Shown: positions 47,056 to 56,986 of the stretch, one piece after another
Layout: the number at the start of each line of letters is the position of its first letter
Position numbering within the stretch: the first letter of the stretch is position 1
Program-made: the position numbers and the translations under genes
NCBI RefSeq assembly: GCF_030547685.1
Contig: NZ_JAUOQM010000021.1
Coordinates: 120,980-184,979 of the forward strand
Source of the DNA: Gilvimarinus sp. 2_MG-2023
Lineage (GTDB): Bacteria > Pseudomonadota > Gammaproteobacteria > Pseudomonadales > Cellvibrionaceae
DNA: 64,000 nucleotides
Direction of reading: 5' to 3'
Notes under the pieces: generated by a model
Told to the model about the DNA's origin: nothing
The model's database searches: none
The model's input: the letters and a program-made list of their open reading frames with translations, nothing else

Positions 47056-50000
47056 ATGTTTCATGCGCTAAGATTTATATTGCGTAAATTCTACCTTCTG
47101 CTGGCAATCTTAGTGATTGTGTTGGCCGTCGTTGTGCAGCTGGGTCGAAACTTTTCATACCTAATATCCGATTATCGCGATGAAATCGCAACTGCTCTTT
47201 CAGTGCAAGCCAAGGCCCAGGTGACATTGAGTTCTCTAGAGGCTCAGTGGGATGGACTTCAACCATCGGTCATTGCCCAGGGCATCCGGCTGGAGGATGA
47301 CGACGGTACATTGTTGGGGGAAATTGCGCGAGCACAGTTAAGATTAGATTTAATTGCTTCCCTGCTGAATTTTCAGCCGGTGTGGAGCAACGTGGCTTTT
47401 AGTGGTGGCTCACTGACCGTTAATCAAAGCGAAGCTGGACATTGGATGTTGAGCGAGAAAGCCGTTAGCGAAGAGGCCTCAAAAACCAGCAGCGGTGACA
47501 ATCAAAAATTAATGGATATGTTGCTAGCCGCTCGTCGAATTAATTTTGATCATACTCAACTACATTTTAAATTTCAAAACGGTGATACCATCACTTTGCA
47601 GTCCCCCAGAGTATTGGTGGAGAACCGCAATGATTTTCATCGGCTATTAATCAGTGTCGATGTTGAGCAAAACAAAAATGCACTCTTTATTGTCATGGAG
47701 TCTTCAGGTGATCCTCGCCAGCCTGATTCAACCGTGGCCAGTTATATACAATTTCGAGACTTCCCCTTAAGTACACCCGCCGATGTGCTCACTGCGCAAT
47801 TCGTAAATAAACACCTAGGTCGGGGCGATTTACAAGGCACCTTGAATGCCGGTATTTGGCTTAATAAAACCGAGAGCAACTCTGCCTTTGAAGTGGTTGG
47901 GGAGTTGAGTTTGTCGAACACTGTGATTCCTGTGGCTAACGGGGAGTTGGATTTACAAGCGGTTAACGCTGATCTTTCCGGTTACGTCAGTGATTTGAAT
48001 CACTGGCAGCTTGGGGTTTCATCTCTGGAGGTGACCGCCCAGGGCAAAGCCCAAACGGATTTGGCACTATTAGCGATTAAAAGCGGTGCTCGCTCCCCCA
48101 CAACCCTGCGCATAAATGAGCTTAATCCCCAGTGGCTGACCCAGGTGCTATTGGGGGGTAATTTTTTTGAGCCCGATGGCCAGTTAGAAAATTTAGCTTT
48201 ATCACTTGACCCTCATGGTCGATTACACAATTTACAGTTTGTAATGCCCGCAGGCCAGCCCGCTTTATGGCAGCTGACAGCGTTCAGTGACAATATTGAC
48301 GTGGGTAGCTGGAATGGAGCTCCTGGGGCAACGGGTGTGTCGGGTTACATTACAGCTAATGCTCGGCAGGGCGTGGTACATCTCGATGCTCGAGATAATT
48401 TTTCTGTGTTGTTTGAGGGGGTCTATGAGCAACCCATGCAGTTTAATCGTGCTCAGGGCCAAGTGAGTTGGCTATTGCGTCCGGAGCAAAATGTCATAGA
48501 TGTGTACTCTAGCGAAATCACCGCCTCGGATGGTACTGAGCAGTTGCAGGGGCAGTTTCACTTGCACTTACCTTATCAGCGAAACTCAGGACCGATTGAG
48601 CTTACCATCAGTGCGACAGCGCAGCAGGTAGCAGCTCAGCAGTATAAAAAATACATTCCAATTGTCTTACCTGAATCTTTACGTGAGTATATTGAGCAAG
48701 GAGTTGGCAAAACGAATGCAGGTATTGCGAAGCAGGCGCAATTTATTTATCGCGGCGTGCTTAATGATGGTGCTCCAGAGGCGCACAATGTTGCACTCAG
48801 CCTGAATATAGATCAGGCCTCGTTTCATTATCAAGATAACTGGCCTGAAGTGCATGACACACAGGGTAGTCTGTTGGTCGACAATGATGATGTCTACGTG
48901 CGGATCGCATCGGGCCGAATTTATAATAGTGAAGTAATCGATGCCGAAGTGATATTGAATGATAACCCTGCGGGCGAGGGGGCATTGTTAACCATCGTCG
49001 GGCACGTGGATGGTATTGCTAGTGATGGTTTGCGCATATTACGCCAAAGTGTATTGCGCGAGTACGTGGGCGATCAAATGGATAGCTGGTACTTGCACGG
49101 GGAAATACAGGCGGCTATTGATATTGCGATACCCTTGCAGGAGCAAGCAGCAGGTGGACACTACGCCGTTGATGTCAATGTTCAAGCTTCCAGTTTTGAC
49201 CTCGATAATTTAGCCCTCGAGCTGGATGATGTTAAAGGCCGTATTCGATACGATGATAAAGCTGGCATTCAAACGCAAGATTTAACCGCTCAACTTTTTG
49301 GTCATCCGCTACAAGTTGCAATGCGCAGCGCTACGAATGAGAGTGGGCTGCTGACGATTATAGAGGCGCAAGGCAGCGCCAGCGCAGATCAGTTGGCGCA
49401 CTGGAGTGAACAGCCGGGACTCTTGTTTGCCGATGGAACCATGCCTTTGCGTTTATCGGTGGAGCTCAATCATGGTGATGAAACCGCTGAGTCGAGAGAG
49501 GATCAACGCCTGGCGGCTATTTCAGTACATGCAGATTTGACCGAAGCGGCGGTTAACTTGCCCACTCCTTTGGGTAAAGAGCGTGGTGAACCTGGTACGG
49601 CGGTGGTCAATTATATAATGGGCAGTGAGACTACCTTTGTCGATGTTCACTATTTAGATCAAGTTCGAGCGATGTTGCACTTTGAACAGGACGAAAAAGC
49701 ATTGATTAGTGGTGCGGTTGGGCTTGCCGCTGAGCCTGAGTTTCCATCGACCCCTGGCTTACATATATCGGGCAGGGTAGAGCAAATAGATATTGCTACC
49801 TGGCAGAATGTTTTGAGTCAGTATAGAGGCTACGAACAGCGCATGCTCGGTGAGTTAAATGAGCCGCAAGTAGCCTCTAGCCAGATACCAATCTCTACAG
49901 ACTTGCTAATACATCGACAGCCTCTTGGTGCAATTGCTCTGACTGACTTACGTTTAAGGGCGAGACAGCTTGAAAGTGGCTGGGACTTTCTTATTAATAA

Positions 50001-50994
50001 TAACGCAATAAATGGCGAACTCTATTGGCCAATACTAGCGTCTGAGCCGATGCGTATTGTCATAAATAGTTTGAATGTTCCCGCTGAATTACTGGAAGGT
50101 GAGGGGGGCGACAAATCACTGGAGTTGACCAACACACACACTTGGCCGGATGCAGAGGTGAGTATCGACTCGTTACGGCTGGCCGATAAGGATTATGGCC
50201 AGTGGTCTTTTAACCTTCAGCCCAGTAAGGATAAATTGGCTTTCACTGATATTAAAGGCGAAATCCGTGGTATGGAAGTGAAGGGTATCAACGGTGCTGG
50301 TGCTACCCTAGATTGGACGTTGGGTGAAGCTCCTCAGACTGCGTTGGCCGCCGAGCTTAAGGTCGCCAATATGTCGAAAACTTTGCAGGCATGGGGTGCT
50401 CCTCCCAGCCTGGAGAGCCAAGATGCTTTGTACAGAATGGACTTTACTTGGCCGGCATTGCCGACGGATGTCGATTTAGAAACAGTATCGGGCCAACTCG
50501 ATGTGAAATTGGGGCAGGGACGTTATTTACGTGACAGTGCCGGTGCCAGTGATGGGCTGCTGAAATTCTTAGGATTATTTAATTTCGATTCTTTAGCGCG
50601 CCGGGCAAGGTTGGATTTTTCTGACCTGTATAAAAGTGGTTTGGCGTTTGACAGTATTACCGGGCAAGTGGCGTTTGATGAGGGGCAGCTTAATATTACA
50701 AAAGCCTTTCAGTTGCAGAGCCCTTCAAGCCGAATGGAGTTGACAGGCAGTGTGGACATGGTGGCGCAAACTTTGGATACTCGGCTGGTCGCCACTTTGC
50801 CGATGACCGGTAATCTGACAGTTATTGCAGCTCTTGCTGCAGGTTTGCCGGCTGCAGCTGGTGTGTTTGTTATCAGTAAACTGTTTGAGGAGCAAATGAA
50901 TAAGGTCACCAGTGTTCGCTACGCAATTACCGGTGACTGGGATGATCCGCAAACGGAATTTTTAGGCGTGGCTGATAGTGCTGCGAATGATTGA
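47056..50994 (+). CDS. yhdP: AsmA-like envelope lipid-transport protein YhdP
   Basis: YhdP is a very large inner-membrane-anchored periplasmic protein of the AsmA/TamB group; with TamB and YdbH it carries phospholipids toward the outer membrane in E. coli. The 1312-residue product has one N-terminal membrane helix (about residues 10-28), then a long beta-rich region with repeating-groove character and a C-terminal AsmA-type segment ending near TSVRYAITGDWDDPQTEFLG. Place after rng is conserved. It ends 21 bases from the convergent yjgA. Confidence 0.92.
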   Translation: MFHALRFILRKFYLLLAILVIVLAVVVQLGRNFSYLISDYRDEIATALSVQAKAQVTLSSLEAQWDGLQPSVIAQGIRLEDDDGTLLGEIARAQLRLDLIASLLNFQPVWSNVAFSGGSLTVNQSEAGHWMLSEKAVSEEASKTSSGDNQKLMDMLLAARRINFDHTQLHFKFQNGDTITLQSPRVLVENRNDFHRLLISVDVEQNKNALFIVMESSGDPRQPDSTVASYIQFRDFPLSTPADVLTAQFVNKHLGRGDLQGTLNAGIWLNKTESNSAFEVVGELSLSNTVIPVANGELDLQAVNADLSGYVSDLNHWQLGVSSLEVTAQGKAQTDLALLAIKSGARSPTTLRINELNPQWLTQVLLGGNFFEPDGQLENLALSLDPHGRLHNLQFVMPAGQPALWQLTAFSDNIDVGSWNGAPGATGVSGYITANARQGVVHLDARDNFSVLFEGVYEQPMQFNRAQGQVSWLLRPEQNVIDVYSSEITASDGTEQLQGQFHLHLPYQRNSGPIELTISATAQQVAAQQYKKYIPIVLPESLREYIEQGVGKTNAGIAKQAQFIYRGVLNDGAPEAHNVALSLNIDQASFHYQDNWPEVHDTQGSLLVDNDDVYVRIASGRIYNSEVIDAEVILNDNPAGEGALLTIVGHVDGIASDGLRILRQSVLREYVGDQMDSWYLHGEIQAAIDIAIPLQEQAAGGHYAVDVNVQASSFDLDNLALELDDVKGRIRYDDKAGIQTQDLTAQLFGHPLQVAMRSATNESGLLTIIEAQGSASADQLAHWSEQPGLLFADGTMPLRLSVELNHGDETAESREDQRLAAISVHADLTEAAVNLPTPLGKERGEPGTAVVNYIMGSETTFVDVHYLDQVRAMLHFEQDEKALISGAVGLAAEPEFPSTPGLHISGRVEQIDIATWQNVLSQYRGYEQRMLGELNEPQVASSQIPISTDLLIHRQPLGAIALTDLRLRARQLESGWDFLINNNAINGELYWPILASEPMRIVINSLNVPAELLEGEGGDKSLELTNTHTWPDAEVSIDSLRLADKDYGQWSFNLQPSKDKLAFTDIKGEIRGMEVKGINGAGATLDWTLGEAPQTALAAELKVANMSKTLQAWGAPPSLESQDALYRMDFTWPALPTDVDLETVSGQLDVKLGQGRYLRDSAGASDGLLKFLGLFNFDSLARRARLDFSDLYKSGLAFDSITGQVAFDEGQLNITKAFQLQSPSSRMELTGSVDMVAQTLDTRLVATLPMTGNLTVIAALAAGLPAAAGVFVISKLFEEQMNKVTSVRYAITGDWDDPQTEFLGVADSAAND

Positions 50995-51015
50995 TACCGT
51001 TTTTGAGTTTCTAAA

Positions 51016-51537
51016 TTATTGGTGTGCCAGCACAGTATCACGCAAGTAGCGGAATAATTTGCGGGCATGAGCAGGAGCTTTCGCTTGGCTTTTCTCTTTT
51101 TGCGCCATTCGAACCAATTGTCTTAAATGCTGGATGTCGACATCGGGATGATCGCTAATAAATTGTTGCAATGTGTCCGGGTTGCCGTCGATAAGCTGGT
51201 CGCGCCAATTCTCCACTTGATGTTGACGCTGAGTGTTGAGTGAATGCTTGGCGTTTAGATTGTCCAGTTGTTGTCTAACCTGTTCGCCGTCTACCTTACG
51301 CATGACCTTGCCGATAAACTGAAGGTGTCGACGGCGAGCCTCCCGCTGCCTGATGCGGTGCATCTCTTGAATGGCCTCCAGCACTTCGCTGGGAAGGTCG
51401 AGGCTTAGCAGTTGGCTATCACTTAATTCCGTCAGCTCCTGCCCCAGTGCTTGCAGAGCGTGCATCTCGCGTTTGCGTTGAGACTTGCTCGGTAGGTCAT
51501 CAAACTCTAGGTCGTGCTCTTGATCTTGATCGTTCAT
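51016..51537 (-). CDS. yjgA: Ribosome-associated protein YjgA (DarP, DUF615)
   Basis: YjgA/DarP is a DUF615 protein that associates with late 50S subunit precursors. The 173-residue protein is highly charged and helical; PSKSQRKREMHALQALGQ, RREARRRHLQFIGKVMR-like (here ARRRHLQFIGKVMRKVD) and the C-terminal ARKLFRYLRD are family hallmarks. The start overlaps the stop of the HPr gene (ATGA), placing it at the end of the PTSNtr operon. Confidence 0.93.
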   Translation of the reverse strand: MNDQDQEHDLEFDDLPSKSQRKREMHALQALGQELTELSDSQLLSLDLPSEVLEAIQEMHRIRQREARRRHLQFIGKVMRKVDGEQVRQQLDNLNAKHSLNTQRQHQVENWRDQLIDGNPDTLQQFISDHPDVDIQHLRQLVRMAQKEKSQAKAPAHARKLFRYLRDTVLAHQ

Positions 51538-51815
51538 GGTGTGTCTTCGTCCAATTCTTCAAAGCCCGACTCAATTAATGAGCAGATGGCTTCCAGCGCC
51601 TGATCGGCATTGTCGCCACAAGTGGCGATGTGTAATTCTTTGCCCAACCCGGCCGCGAGCATCATCAGCGCCATAACACTGTGGCAATTGGCATTTTTAC
51701 CTTCGCAGGTCAGTTCGATTTGGCAGTCGTATTGATTGGCCACGGCCACCAATTTGGCGGCGGATCTGGCGTGTAAGCCCTTGCGGTTAATTATGGTCAC
51801 AACTCGGGTTGGCAT
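51534..51815 (-). CDS. ptsO: HPr-like phosphocarrier of the nitrogen PTS (NPr)
   Basis: NPr passes phosphate from EI-Ntr to PtsN in the regulatory nitrogen phosphotransferase system. The 93-residue protein has the phosphoacceptor H15 in KGLHARSA and S46 in NCHSVMALMML. The position after rapZ and ptsN identifies it as NPr and not a sugar HPr. PtsP, the upstream kinase, is not in the window. Confidence 0.93.
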   Translation of the reverse strand: MPTRVVTIINRKGLHARSAAKLVAVANQYDCQIELTCEGKNANCHSVMALMMLAAGLGKELHIATCGDNADQALEAICSLIESGFEELDEDTP

Positions 51816-51823
51816 GGGAGGCT

Positions 51824-52690
51824 CTATTGTGGCGCGTCTAATTCTCTGTGACGAACCTGCACATTGTCCAGTTCACCTGAGAATTGTTGTTGTAGCTTGT
51901 CGCATAAATAGACCGAACGATGCTGACCGCCGGTACAGCCAATAGCGACAGTAATATAGCTGCGATTATTAGCTTGGTAGTGTTGCCACCAGCGACCTAA
52001 GAAGTGGGTTATATCTTGTAGCATGTCTTGTACTAGCGGTTCTGAATCTAGAAAATCAATAACATCGACGTCGCGTCCAGTTTGGCTGCGTAGACTTTGC
52101 TTCCAGTGCGGATTGGGTAGGCAGCGTGCATCAAACACGATGTCGGCATTGTTGGGCGGGCCGTGTTTAAAGCCAAATGACTCAAATAATACTGCCATGC
52201 CATCTGAGTGAGGTTCGGCAATACGAGATTTAATCAGCTCGCGCAACTGATGCAGGTTTAGATCCGTAGTGTTGATGACAAGATCTGCCGCATCTCGCAT
52301 GGGCTCAAGTAACTGGTGTTCGGTTTCAATTGCTGCGGTCAAGTGGCGATGTTTGTCACTCAGTGGGTGTTTACGTCGAGTTTCACTGAACCGCTGCACA
52401 ATTTTTTTGGTTTCAGCGTCTAGAAAGACAACGGTAAAGGGTAGGTGAGCATCTTTATGATGTCCTACCATTGAGGGGAAAATTTCTAAGTCTTGCCAAG
52501 CGTCGCGAATATCGATGCCAATGGCAAAATTTTGATTGTCCGCGTCTTTGTGCAGTTGAATTTGAGTGATTAGCGCAGGCAGCAGGCTTACCGGTAAGTT
52601 ATCGATACAGTTATAACCGGCATCTTCCAGCGCGTTTAGCGCGGTACTTTTCCCCGAGCCCGACAAACCACTGACAATCACCAAATGCAT
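51824..52690 (-). CDS. rapZ: RNase adapter protein / nucleotide-binding RapZ
   Basis: In E. coli RapZ binds GlcN6P and guides RNase E to the small RNA GlmZ, controlling GlmS and so precursor supply for the wall. The 288-residue protein has the P-loop GLSGSGKS at residues 8-15, the DIRDAW segment, and the C-terminal AIGCTGGQHRSVYL. It lies 5 bases after ptsN. Whether a GlmZ-type target exists in this organism is not visible here. Confidence 0.94.
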   Translation of the reverse strand: MHLVIVSGLSGSGKSTALNALEDAGYNCIDNLPVSLLPALITQIQLHKDADNQNFAIGIDIRDAWQDLEIFPSMVGHHKDAHLPFTVVFLDAETKKIVQRFSETRRKHPLSDKHRHLTAAIETEHQLLEPMRDAADLVINTTDLNLHQLRELIKSRIAEPHSDGMAVLFESFGFKHGPPNNADIVFDARCLPNPHWKQSLRSQTGRDVDVIDFLDSEPLVQDMLQDITHFLGRWWQHYQANNRSYITVAIGCTGGQHRSVYLCDKLQQQFSGELDNVQVRHRELDAPQ

Positions 52691-52695
52691 AGTGG

Positions 52696-53154
52696 TTAGC
52701 CTGCTGGTGACTGGGTGGCAGCGGCAAAAAGCGCTTGCGGGTTTTGCGCAGACCGCAATGCCTGGCGAAACTGATTGTCATTAAGCGCGCTGGCCAGCGC
52801 GGCCAGCGTTTTTAAGTGTTCGTCACATGACTCCTCGGGAACCAACATGGCAAATAATACATCGACCGGTTCACCATCCATTGCATCGAAGTCAATGGGG
52901 TCTTTTAAGGTGATTAGTGCGCCCAATGTACAGTCGCAACCTGGTATGCGTGAGTGGGGGATGGCGATGCCATGGCCAATACCGGTAGAACCGAGCTTCT
53001 CCCGCGCGATTAAACGCCGAAATACGTCATCGGCGTCGAGCATGGGTGAGTTCTCGGCAATGGTATTGGCGAGTATCTCTAGTGCGCGCTTTTTACTGAC
53101 CCCTTCGATATGGCATAGGGTGCGTTCTGGGGATAATATTTGAGAGATTTCCAT
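52696..53154 (-). CDS. ptsN: Nitrogen-PTS EIIA protein PtsN
   Basis: PtsN (EIIA-Ntr) is the terminal phosphoacceptor of the nitrogen PTS and regulates potassium, carbon and nitrogen functions by protein contacts. The 152-residue protein has the active histidine H67 in GIGHGIAIPHSRI and the MDGEPVDVLFAMLVPE segment. It lies between hpf and rapZ with gaps of 5 bases. Confidence 0.95.
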   Translation of the reverse strand: MEISQILSPERTLCHIEGVSKKRALEILANTIAENSPMLDADDVFRRLIAREKLGSTGIGHGIAIPHSRIPGCDCTLGALITLKDPIDFDAMDGEPVDVLFAMLVPEESCDEHLKTLAALASALNDNQFRQALRSAQNPQALFAAATQSPAG

Positions 53155-53159
53155 GAGTA

Positions 53160-53450
53160 TTATCTGTGGCTTTTCAGCTTTTCTTTGTGTTTGATCACTT
53201 GACGGTCAAGCTTGTCGGTAAGGGCGTCAATGGCGGTGTAGAGATCTTCGGAGTCTGCATTAGCAAAAATGTCTTTGCCGCTGACATGTATGCTCGCTTC
53301 AGCTTTTTGGGTTAGTTTTTCCACAGTGAGAAAAACATTAATGCTAGTGATGAGGTCATTATGGTGCGTTAACTTTGCAAATTTATTATGAACATACTCT
53401 TCAATTGCTTCGGTTACCTCAATGTGATGACCGCTGATGTTTATTTGCAT
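53160..53450 (-). CDS. hpf: Ribosome hibernation promoting factor, short form
   Basis: Hpf binds the 30S subunit and helps form inactive 100S ribosomes in stationary phase. The 96-residue product (MQINISGHHIEVTEAIEEYV onward) is the short form without the dimerisation tail. ATG at 53450 has a textbook aggagg ribosome-binding site on the minus strand; the longer frame from 53510 is rejected. It lies 80 bases after rpoN. Confidence 0.95.
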   Translation of the reverse strand: MQINISGHHIEVTEAIEEYVHNKFAKLTHHNDLITSINVFLTVEKLTQKAEASIHVSGKDIFANADSEDLYTAIDALTDKLDRQVIKHKEKLKSHR

Positions 53451-53530
53451 ATAGCTATCCTCCTGAATCAGGGTGGGCCTATCCCACCCAGCCGGCCGCA
53501 ATAGTGCCACCGGTGCATAAACAGACTGTA

Positions 53531-55036
53531 TCAGACAATGCTTTTACGTTCATTTGATGGTGGAATATTGAGCGACTCTCGATACTTGGCAATCGTTCGC
53601 CGTGCGACCCTTATTCCCTGCTCGGCCAGCATGTCGGTAATTTTGCTGTCGCTGAGTGGTTTTTTCGAGTTTTCGGCTGCCACCAATTTCTTAATGATAG
53701 CGCGGATTGCAGTAGACGAACACTCACCGCCTGAATCGGTGCTGACGTGAGATGAAAAAAAGTATTTCAGCTCAAAAATACCCTGGGGGGTGTGCATATA
53801 TTTCTGCGTAGTCACCCGCGAAATGGTCGACTCATGCATTTCTACCAACTCGGCGATATCGTGTAACACCAAGGGTTTCATGGCTTCTGCGCCATACTCC
53901 AGAAATCCTCGTTGCTTTTCCACAATACAGGTGGCGACTTTCAACAGGGTTTCGTTACGACTTTGTAAGCTTTTTAGAAACCAGCGGGCCTCTTGTAAAT
54001 TGTTTTTCAAAAAGGTGTTTTCGCTGCTGGAATCGGCTCTTTTAACCAGTGATGCGTAATCGGAGTTGATTCGTAACCGGGGAGCTATATCCGGATTAAG
54101 CTCAACGGTCCAGCGCCCTTCGCGTTTATCGACAAATACGTCGGGCACGACATACTCGGTTTCGCGAGTGTCAATAGCGTCACCCGGGTGGGGGTTGAGG
54201 GTTTTGATTAGGGCAACCGCCTGCGCTAACTCTGGCTCTTTTAAGCGTGTTTTGCGCATTAATTGCCGGTAATCGCGGCTGGCGAGCATGGGGAGATATT
54301 GTTGAACGATTTGCTTGGCGGCATCCAAAAAAGGTGTGTCGGCGGCAAATTGGGTCAGCTGAACCAACAGACACTGCTCTAAATTCTCGCTGCAGATTCC
54401 CGATGGATCGAATTGTTGCAATCGGTGCTGTACAGCTTGCACCTCATCCAGTTCAAGTTCTTCGAAGTTGGGTGCTAAGCCTTCAAAAATTTCTTCCAGA
54501 GTAACGCTCAGCAGCCCGCTGGGCTCTACAGCGTCAATAATGGCCAGTGCGATGATTTCATCGCGCTCAGACATCGGTGTTAAATTGAGTTGCCACATTA
54601 AGTGGTCGTACAGTGTTTCAGTACTGCCTCGACGGCTTTCGAAATCTGAGTCGTCGCCCTCGTAGTTGCTGGCCGGTAGTGCCGGCGCAGAGCTCTCGTA
54701 AACATCATCCCAGCTGGTGTCCACCGGGAGGTCCTGAGGGATTTCTTCGTTCCAATCGCCCTCGGCATTGTTTTCAGGTTCGGTTTCAGTGGCTTTGGCG
54801 GATTCTTGAGTGAGGCTGCTGGTCTCATTAATAGCAGCTTCTTGTTCGGATTTTTTTTCCGCCTCGGTGCTAGGCTCGTTGTTCTCTTCGGTTTCCAGCA
54901 TGGGATTGGAATCCAGCGCCTCTTGGATCTCCTGCTGGAGGTCCAAGGTCGACAGCTGCAGCAGACGAATCGCCTGTTGCAGTTGGGGGGTCATAGTGAG
55001 CTGTTGGCCCAGTTTTAATTGTAACGATTGTTTCAT
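53531..55036 (-). CDS. rpoN: RNA polymerase sigma-54 factor RpoN
   Basis: RpoN recognises -24/-12 promoters and needs an AAA+ activator. The 501-residue protein has the glutamine/leucine-rich activator-interacting N terminus ([20 protein letters not shown]), an acidic region II, the core-binding domain, the helix-turn-helix [18 protein letters not shown] and the RpoN box [17 protein letters not shown] near the C terminus. The pilA promoter in this window is a predicted target. Confidence 0.97.
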   Translation of the reverse strand: MKQSLQLKLGQQLTMTPQLQQAIRLLQLSTLDLQQEIQEALDSNPMLETEENNEPSTEAEKKSEQEAAINETSSLTQESAKATETEPENNAEGDWNEEIPQDLPVDTSWDDVYESSAPALPASNYEGDDSDFESRRGSTETLYDHLMWQLNLTPMSERDEIIALAIIDAVEPSGLLSVTLEEIFEGLAPNFEELELDEVQAVQHRLQQFDPSGICSENLEQCLLVQLTQFAADTPFLDAAKQIVQQYLPMLASRDYRQLMRKTRLKEPELAQAVALIKTLNPHPGDAIDTRETEYVVPDVFVDKREGRWTVELNPDIAPRLRINSDYASLVKRADSSSENTFLKNNLQEARWFLKSLQSRNETLLKVATCIVEKQRGFLEYGAEAMKPLVLHDIAELVEMHESTISRVTTQKYMHTPQGIFELKYFFSSHVSTDSGGECSSTAIRAIIKKLVAAENSKKPLSDSKITDMLAEQGIRVARRTIAKYRESLNIPPSNERKSIV

Positions 55037-55144
55037 GGCTTCTTCAGTACGATCTTGCAGACTATGGTTTGAGTTTAGTCAGCATGTCGCCCCCAAGCAA
55101 TAGCTCCTAGCAATCTTTATGCCTAACAAGGAGAATTAAGTATA

Positions 55145-55150
55145 TGTCAA
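55145..55150 (-). promoter_or_regulatory. Isolated TTGACA upstream of rpoN
   Basis: A perfect -35 hexamer on the minus strand lies in the 130-base gap between lptB and rpoN, but the bases 16-19 further on form no good -10. The gap could hold an rpoN promoter; the evidence is weak. Confidence 0.22.
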
Positions 55151-55166
55151 GGTGGCGAACCGGCTT

Positions 55167-55892
55167 TTAGAGCATAAAATGCTCGCCAAGGTAAACTTTG
55201 CGCACTTTCGCATTGTTCAGTACTTGTTCTGAACTGCCTTCGGCGATGATATGCCCTTCGCTGACGATATACGCTTTTTCGCATACACCTAAGGTTTCAC
55301 GGACATTGTGGTCGGTAATCAGTATACCGATATTGCGGTCTTTTAAGTGGAGGACAATCTGTTGGATATCGCTGACGGAGATAGGGTCGACCCCGGCAAA
55401 GGGTTCATCTAAGAGGATAAACTTAGGGTCGGTGGCAAGGGCACGCGCTATTTCTACCCGCCGTCTTTCACCGCCTGACAGAGCCATGCCCAGGCTGTCG
55501 CGAATGTGGGTGATGTGGAACTCTTGCAGTAGTGACTCTAACTGCTCTTCGCGTTCGGCTTTAGAAAGCTCCTTGCGAGTTTGCAATATGGCGAGAATAT
55601 TATCCGCGACAGATAATTTACGAAATACTGAAGCCTCTTGTGGTAGATAGCCAATACCCGCTTGGGCACGCCCGTGGATGGGCATATGTGTCAGGGATTG
55701 ATCGTCGATGGCCACTTTGCCTTTATCGGCGCGAACCAGGCCGGCAATCATGTAAAAGCAAGTCGTTTTCCCCGCCCCGTTGGGGCCGAGGAGGCCGACT
55801 ATTTCGCCGCTTGATACGCTTAGGGAAACATCAATGACGACTTGGCGCCCTTTATAGCTTTTGGCCAGATTATCTGCGCGTAGTGTCGACAT
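55167..55892 (-). CDS. lptB: LPS export ABC ATPase LptB
   Basis: LptB powers extraction of LPS from the inner membrane with LptFG. The 241-residue ATPase has Walker [10 protein letters not shown] at 36-44, the signature [15 protein letters not shown] and Walker [13 protein letters not shown]. lptFG are not in the window. It follows lptA with a 1-base gap. Confidence 0.96.
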   Translation of the reverse strand: MSTLRADNLAKSYKGRQVVIDVSLSVSSGEIVGLLGPNGAGKTTCFYMIAGLVRADKGKVAIDDQSLTHMPIHGRAQAGIGYLPQEASVFRKLSVADNILAILQTRKELSKAEREEQLESLLQEFHITHIRDSLGMALSGGERRRVEIARALATDPKFILLDEPFAGVDPISVSDIQQIVLHLKDRNIGILITDHNVRETLGVCEKAYIVSEGHIIAEGSSEQVLNNAKVRKVYLGEHFML

Positions 55893-55893
55893 A

Positions 55894-56421
55894 TTACTGC
55901 TCTATCAGTGCCGGGGGGATGGTCATTTGAATGGGTTGGTCAGATTCATGATCGCCTTCGGCGCTGACCAGTTCGCGGTTGATGTCGTAGCGAATCTCAT
56001 GACCTTGCATAACCGCGCCGTCTTGCTCCAGTAAAGCGCCTTTACTTAGCGATACGGTATTGTTGGCACTGTTGTAGGTAATAATGCCCGCCTTAGCGCT
56101 AACCACGCCGCGATCAATGCTCGGTTGCTGCTCAAAGTGGGCGGGTGAGCCCTCGGCAGTGATTTGTTCAACGCTATTGTCTTGATCGAATTGAACCACA
56201 ATGGTGTTGGCGCGGATGATCAGTGAGCCCTGCTGTAGGCGGGCCTCGCCAGTGTATGTAACACGACCATTTTTCTGATCGAACGTTTGCTGGTTCGCTT
56301 GCAGCTCAAAATTTTGCTCGCGATCACTGGGTAGGCCAAAAGCAGTTGTGCTGACGATTGCCAATAGCACAGTGAGTACGCAGTGCTTCAGTTTAGCGGG
56401 AAGCCTTTTAGTCGGGAGCAT
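55894..56421 (-). CDS. lptA: LPS transport periplasmic protein LptA
   Basis: LptA forms the periplasmic bridge between LptC and LptD. The 175-residue precursor has a signal peptide (basic [13 protein letters not shown], hydrophobic core, cleavage likely after AFG or nearby) and an OstA beta-jellyroll domain with [21 protein letters not shown], given here up to 20 residues, and [13 protein letters not shown]. Its start overlaps the lptC 3' end by 14 bases. Confidence 0.94.
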   Translation of the reverse strand: MLPTKRLPAKLKHCVLTVLLAIVSTTAFGLPSDREQNFELQANQQTFDQKNGRVTYTGEARLQQGSLIIRANTIVVQFDQDNSVEQITAEGSPAHFEQQPSIDRGVVSAKAGIITYNSANNTVSLSKGALLEQDGAVMQGHEIRYDINRELVSAEGDHESDQPIQMTIPPALIEQ

Positions 56422-56986
56422 AAATACCTTTTACCTCAGACAGCAGTGCCACACGACCTGAGTCGAGATCGGCGGATAAGCCGACGGCGCTGGTAGTGCC
56501 GCGAGCGCTTTGCATGGTAACAGGTTTATCTGTTGTGGCAATTTGCTCGTGAGTGTTTACTAAGAGATCTTCGGTAGTGACATCCAGTCGGCCGTAGCGT
56601 GGATGCTCGCTATAAGCGTTGACGGTGCCGCTTAGCTGAAGAGTCTGTTGTTCAATATCCGCTATTCCCTGGTTGGCGACTAGGTGCCAGGGGTGACTGG
56701 AATTCTCACTCAGAAAAGTGAGTTCCGGTTGCTCAATATAACCCTCGGTGGTATCAGCGGTTTTAAAGTAGGTGACTTGGCGCGCTTTAAGGGTGTGGGT
56801 CAGTCGGCCGCTGTCATCGAATGAGCGATCGGTCATTTCTACTAGATAAACCTCGGGAAAATCTGGGGTGCTCGTCTCGCCGGCGCCTTTTACTAAATCG
56901 TTGGGTGAGTATTGCAAGGCGCTGTACAGCAAACCGCTGACCAGCGCAATGGTAATAATCCAGGATCGCGGTTGACGAGGTCGCAT
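56408..56986 (-). CDS. lptC: LPS transport bitopic protein LptC
   Basis: LptC takes LPS from LptBFG and hands it to LptA. The 192-residue protein has one N-terminal membrane helix (about residues 9-25) and a periplasmic jellyroll. I chose ATG at 56986, which overlaps the kdsC stop by one base (TAATG) and gives the E. coli length (191); the longer frame from 57061 is rejected. Confidence 0.92.
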   Translation of the reverse strand: MRPRQPRSWIITIALVSGLLYSALQYSPNDLVKGAGETSTPDFPEVYLVEMTDRSFDDSGRLTHTLKARQVTYFKTADTTEGYIEQPELTFLSENSSHPWHLVANQGIADIEQQTLQLSGTVNAYSEHPRYGRLDVTTEDLLVNTHEQIATTDKPVTMQSARGTTSAVGLSADLDSGRVALLSEVKGIYAPD

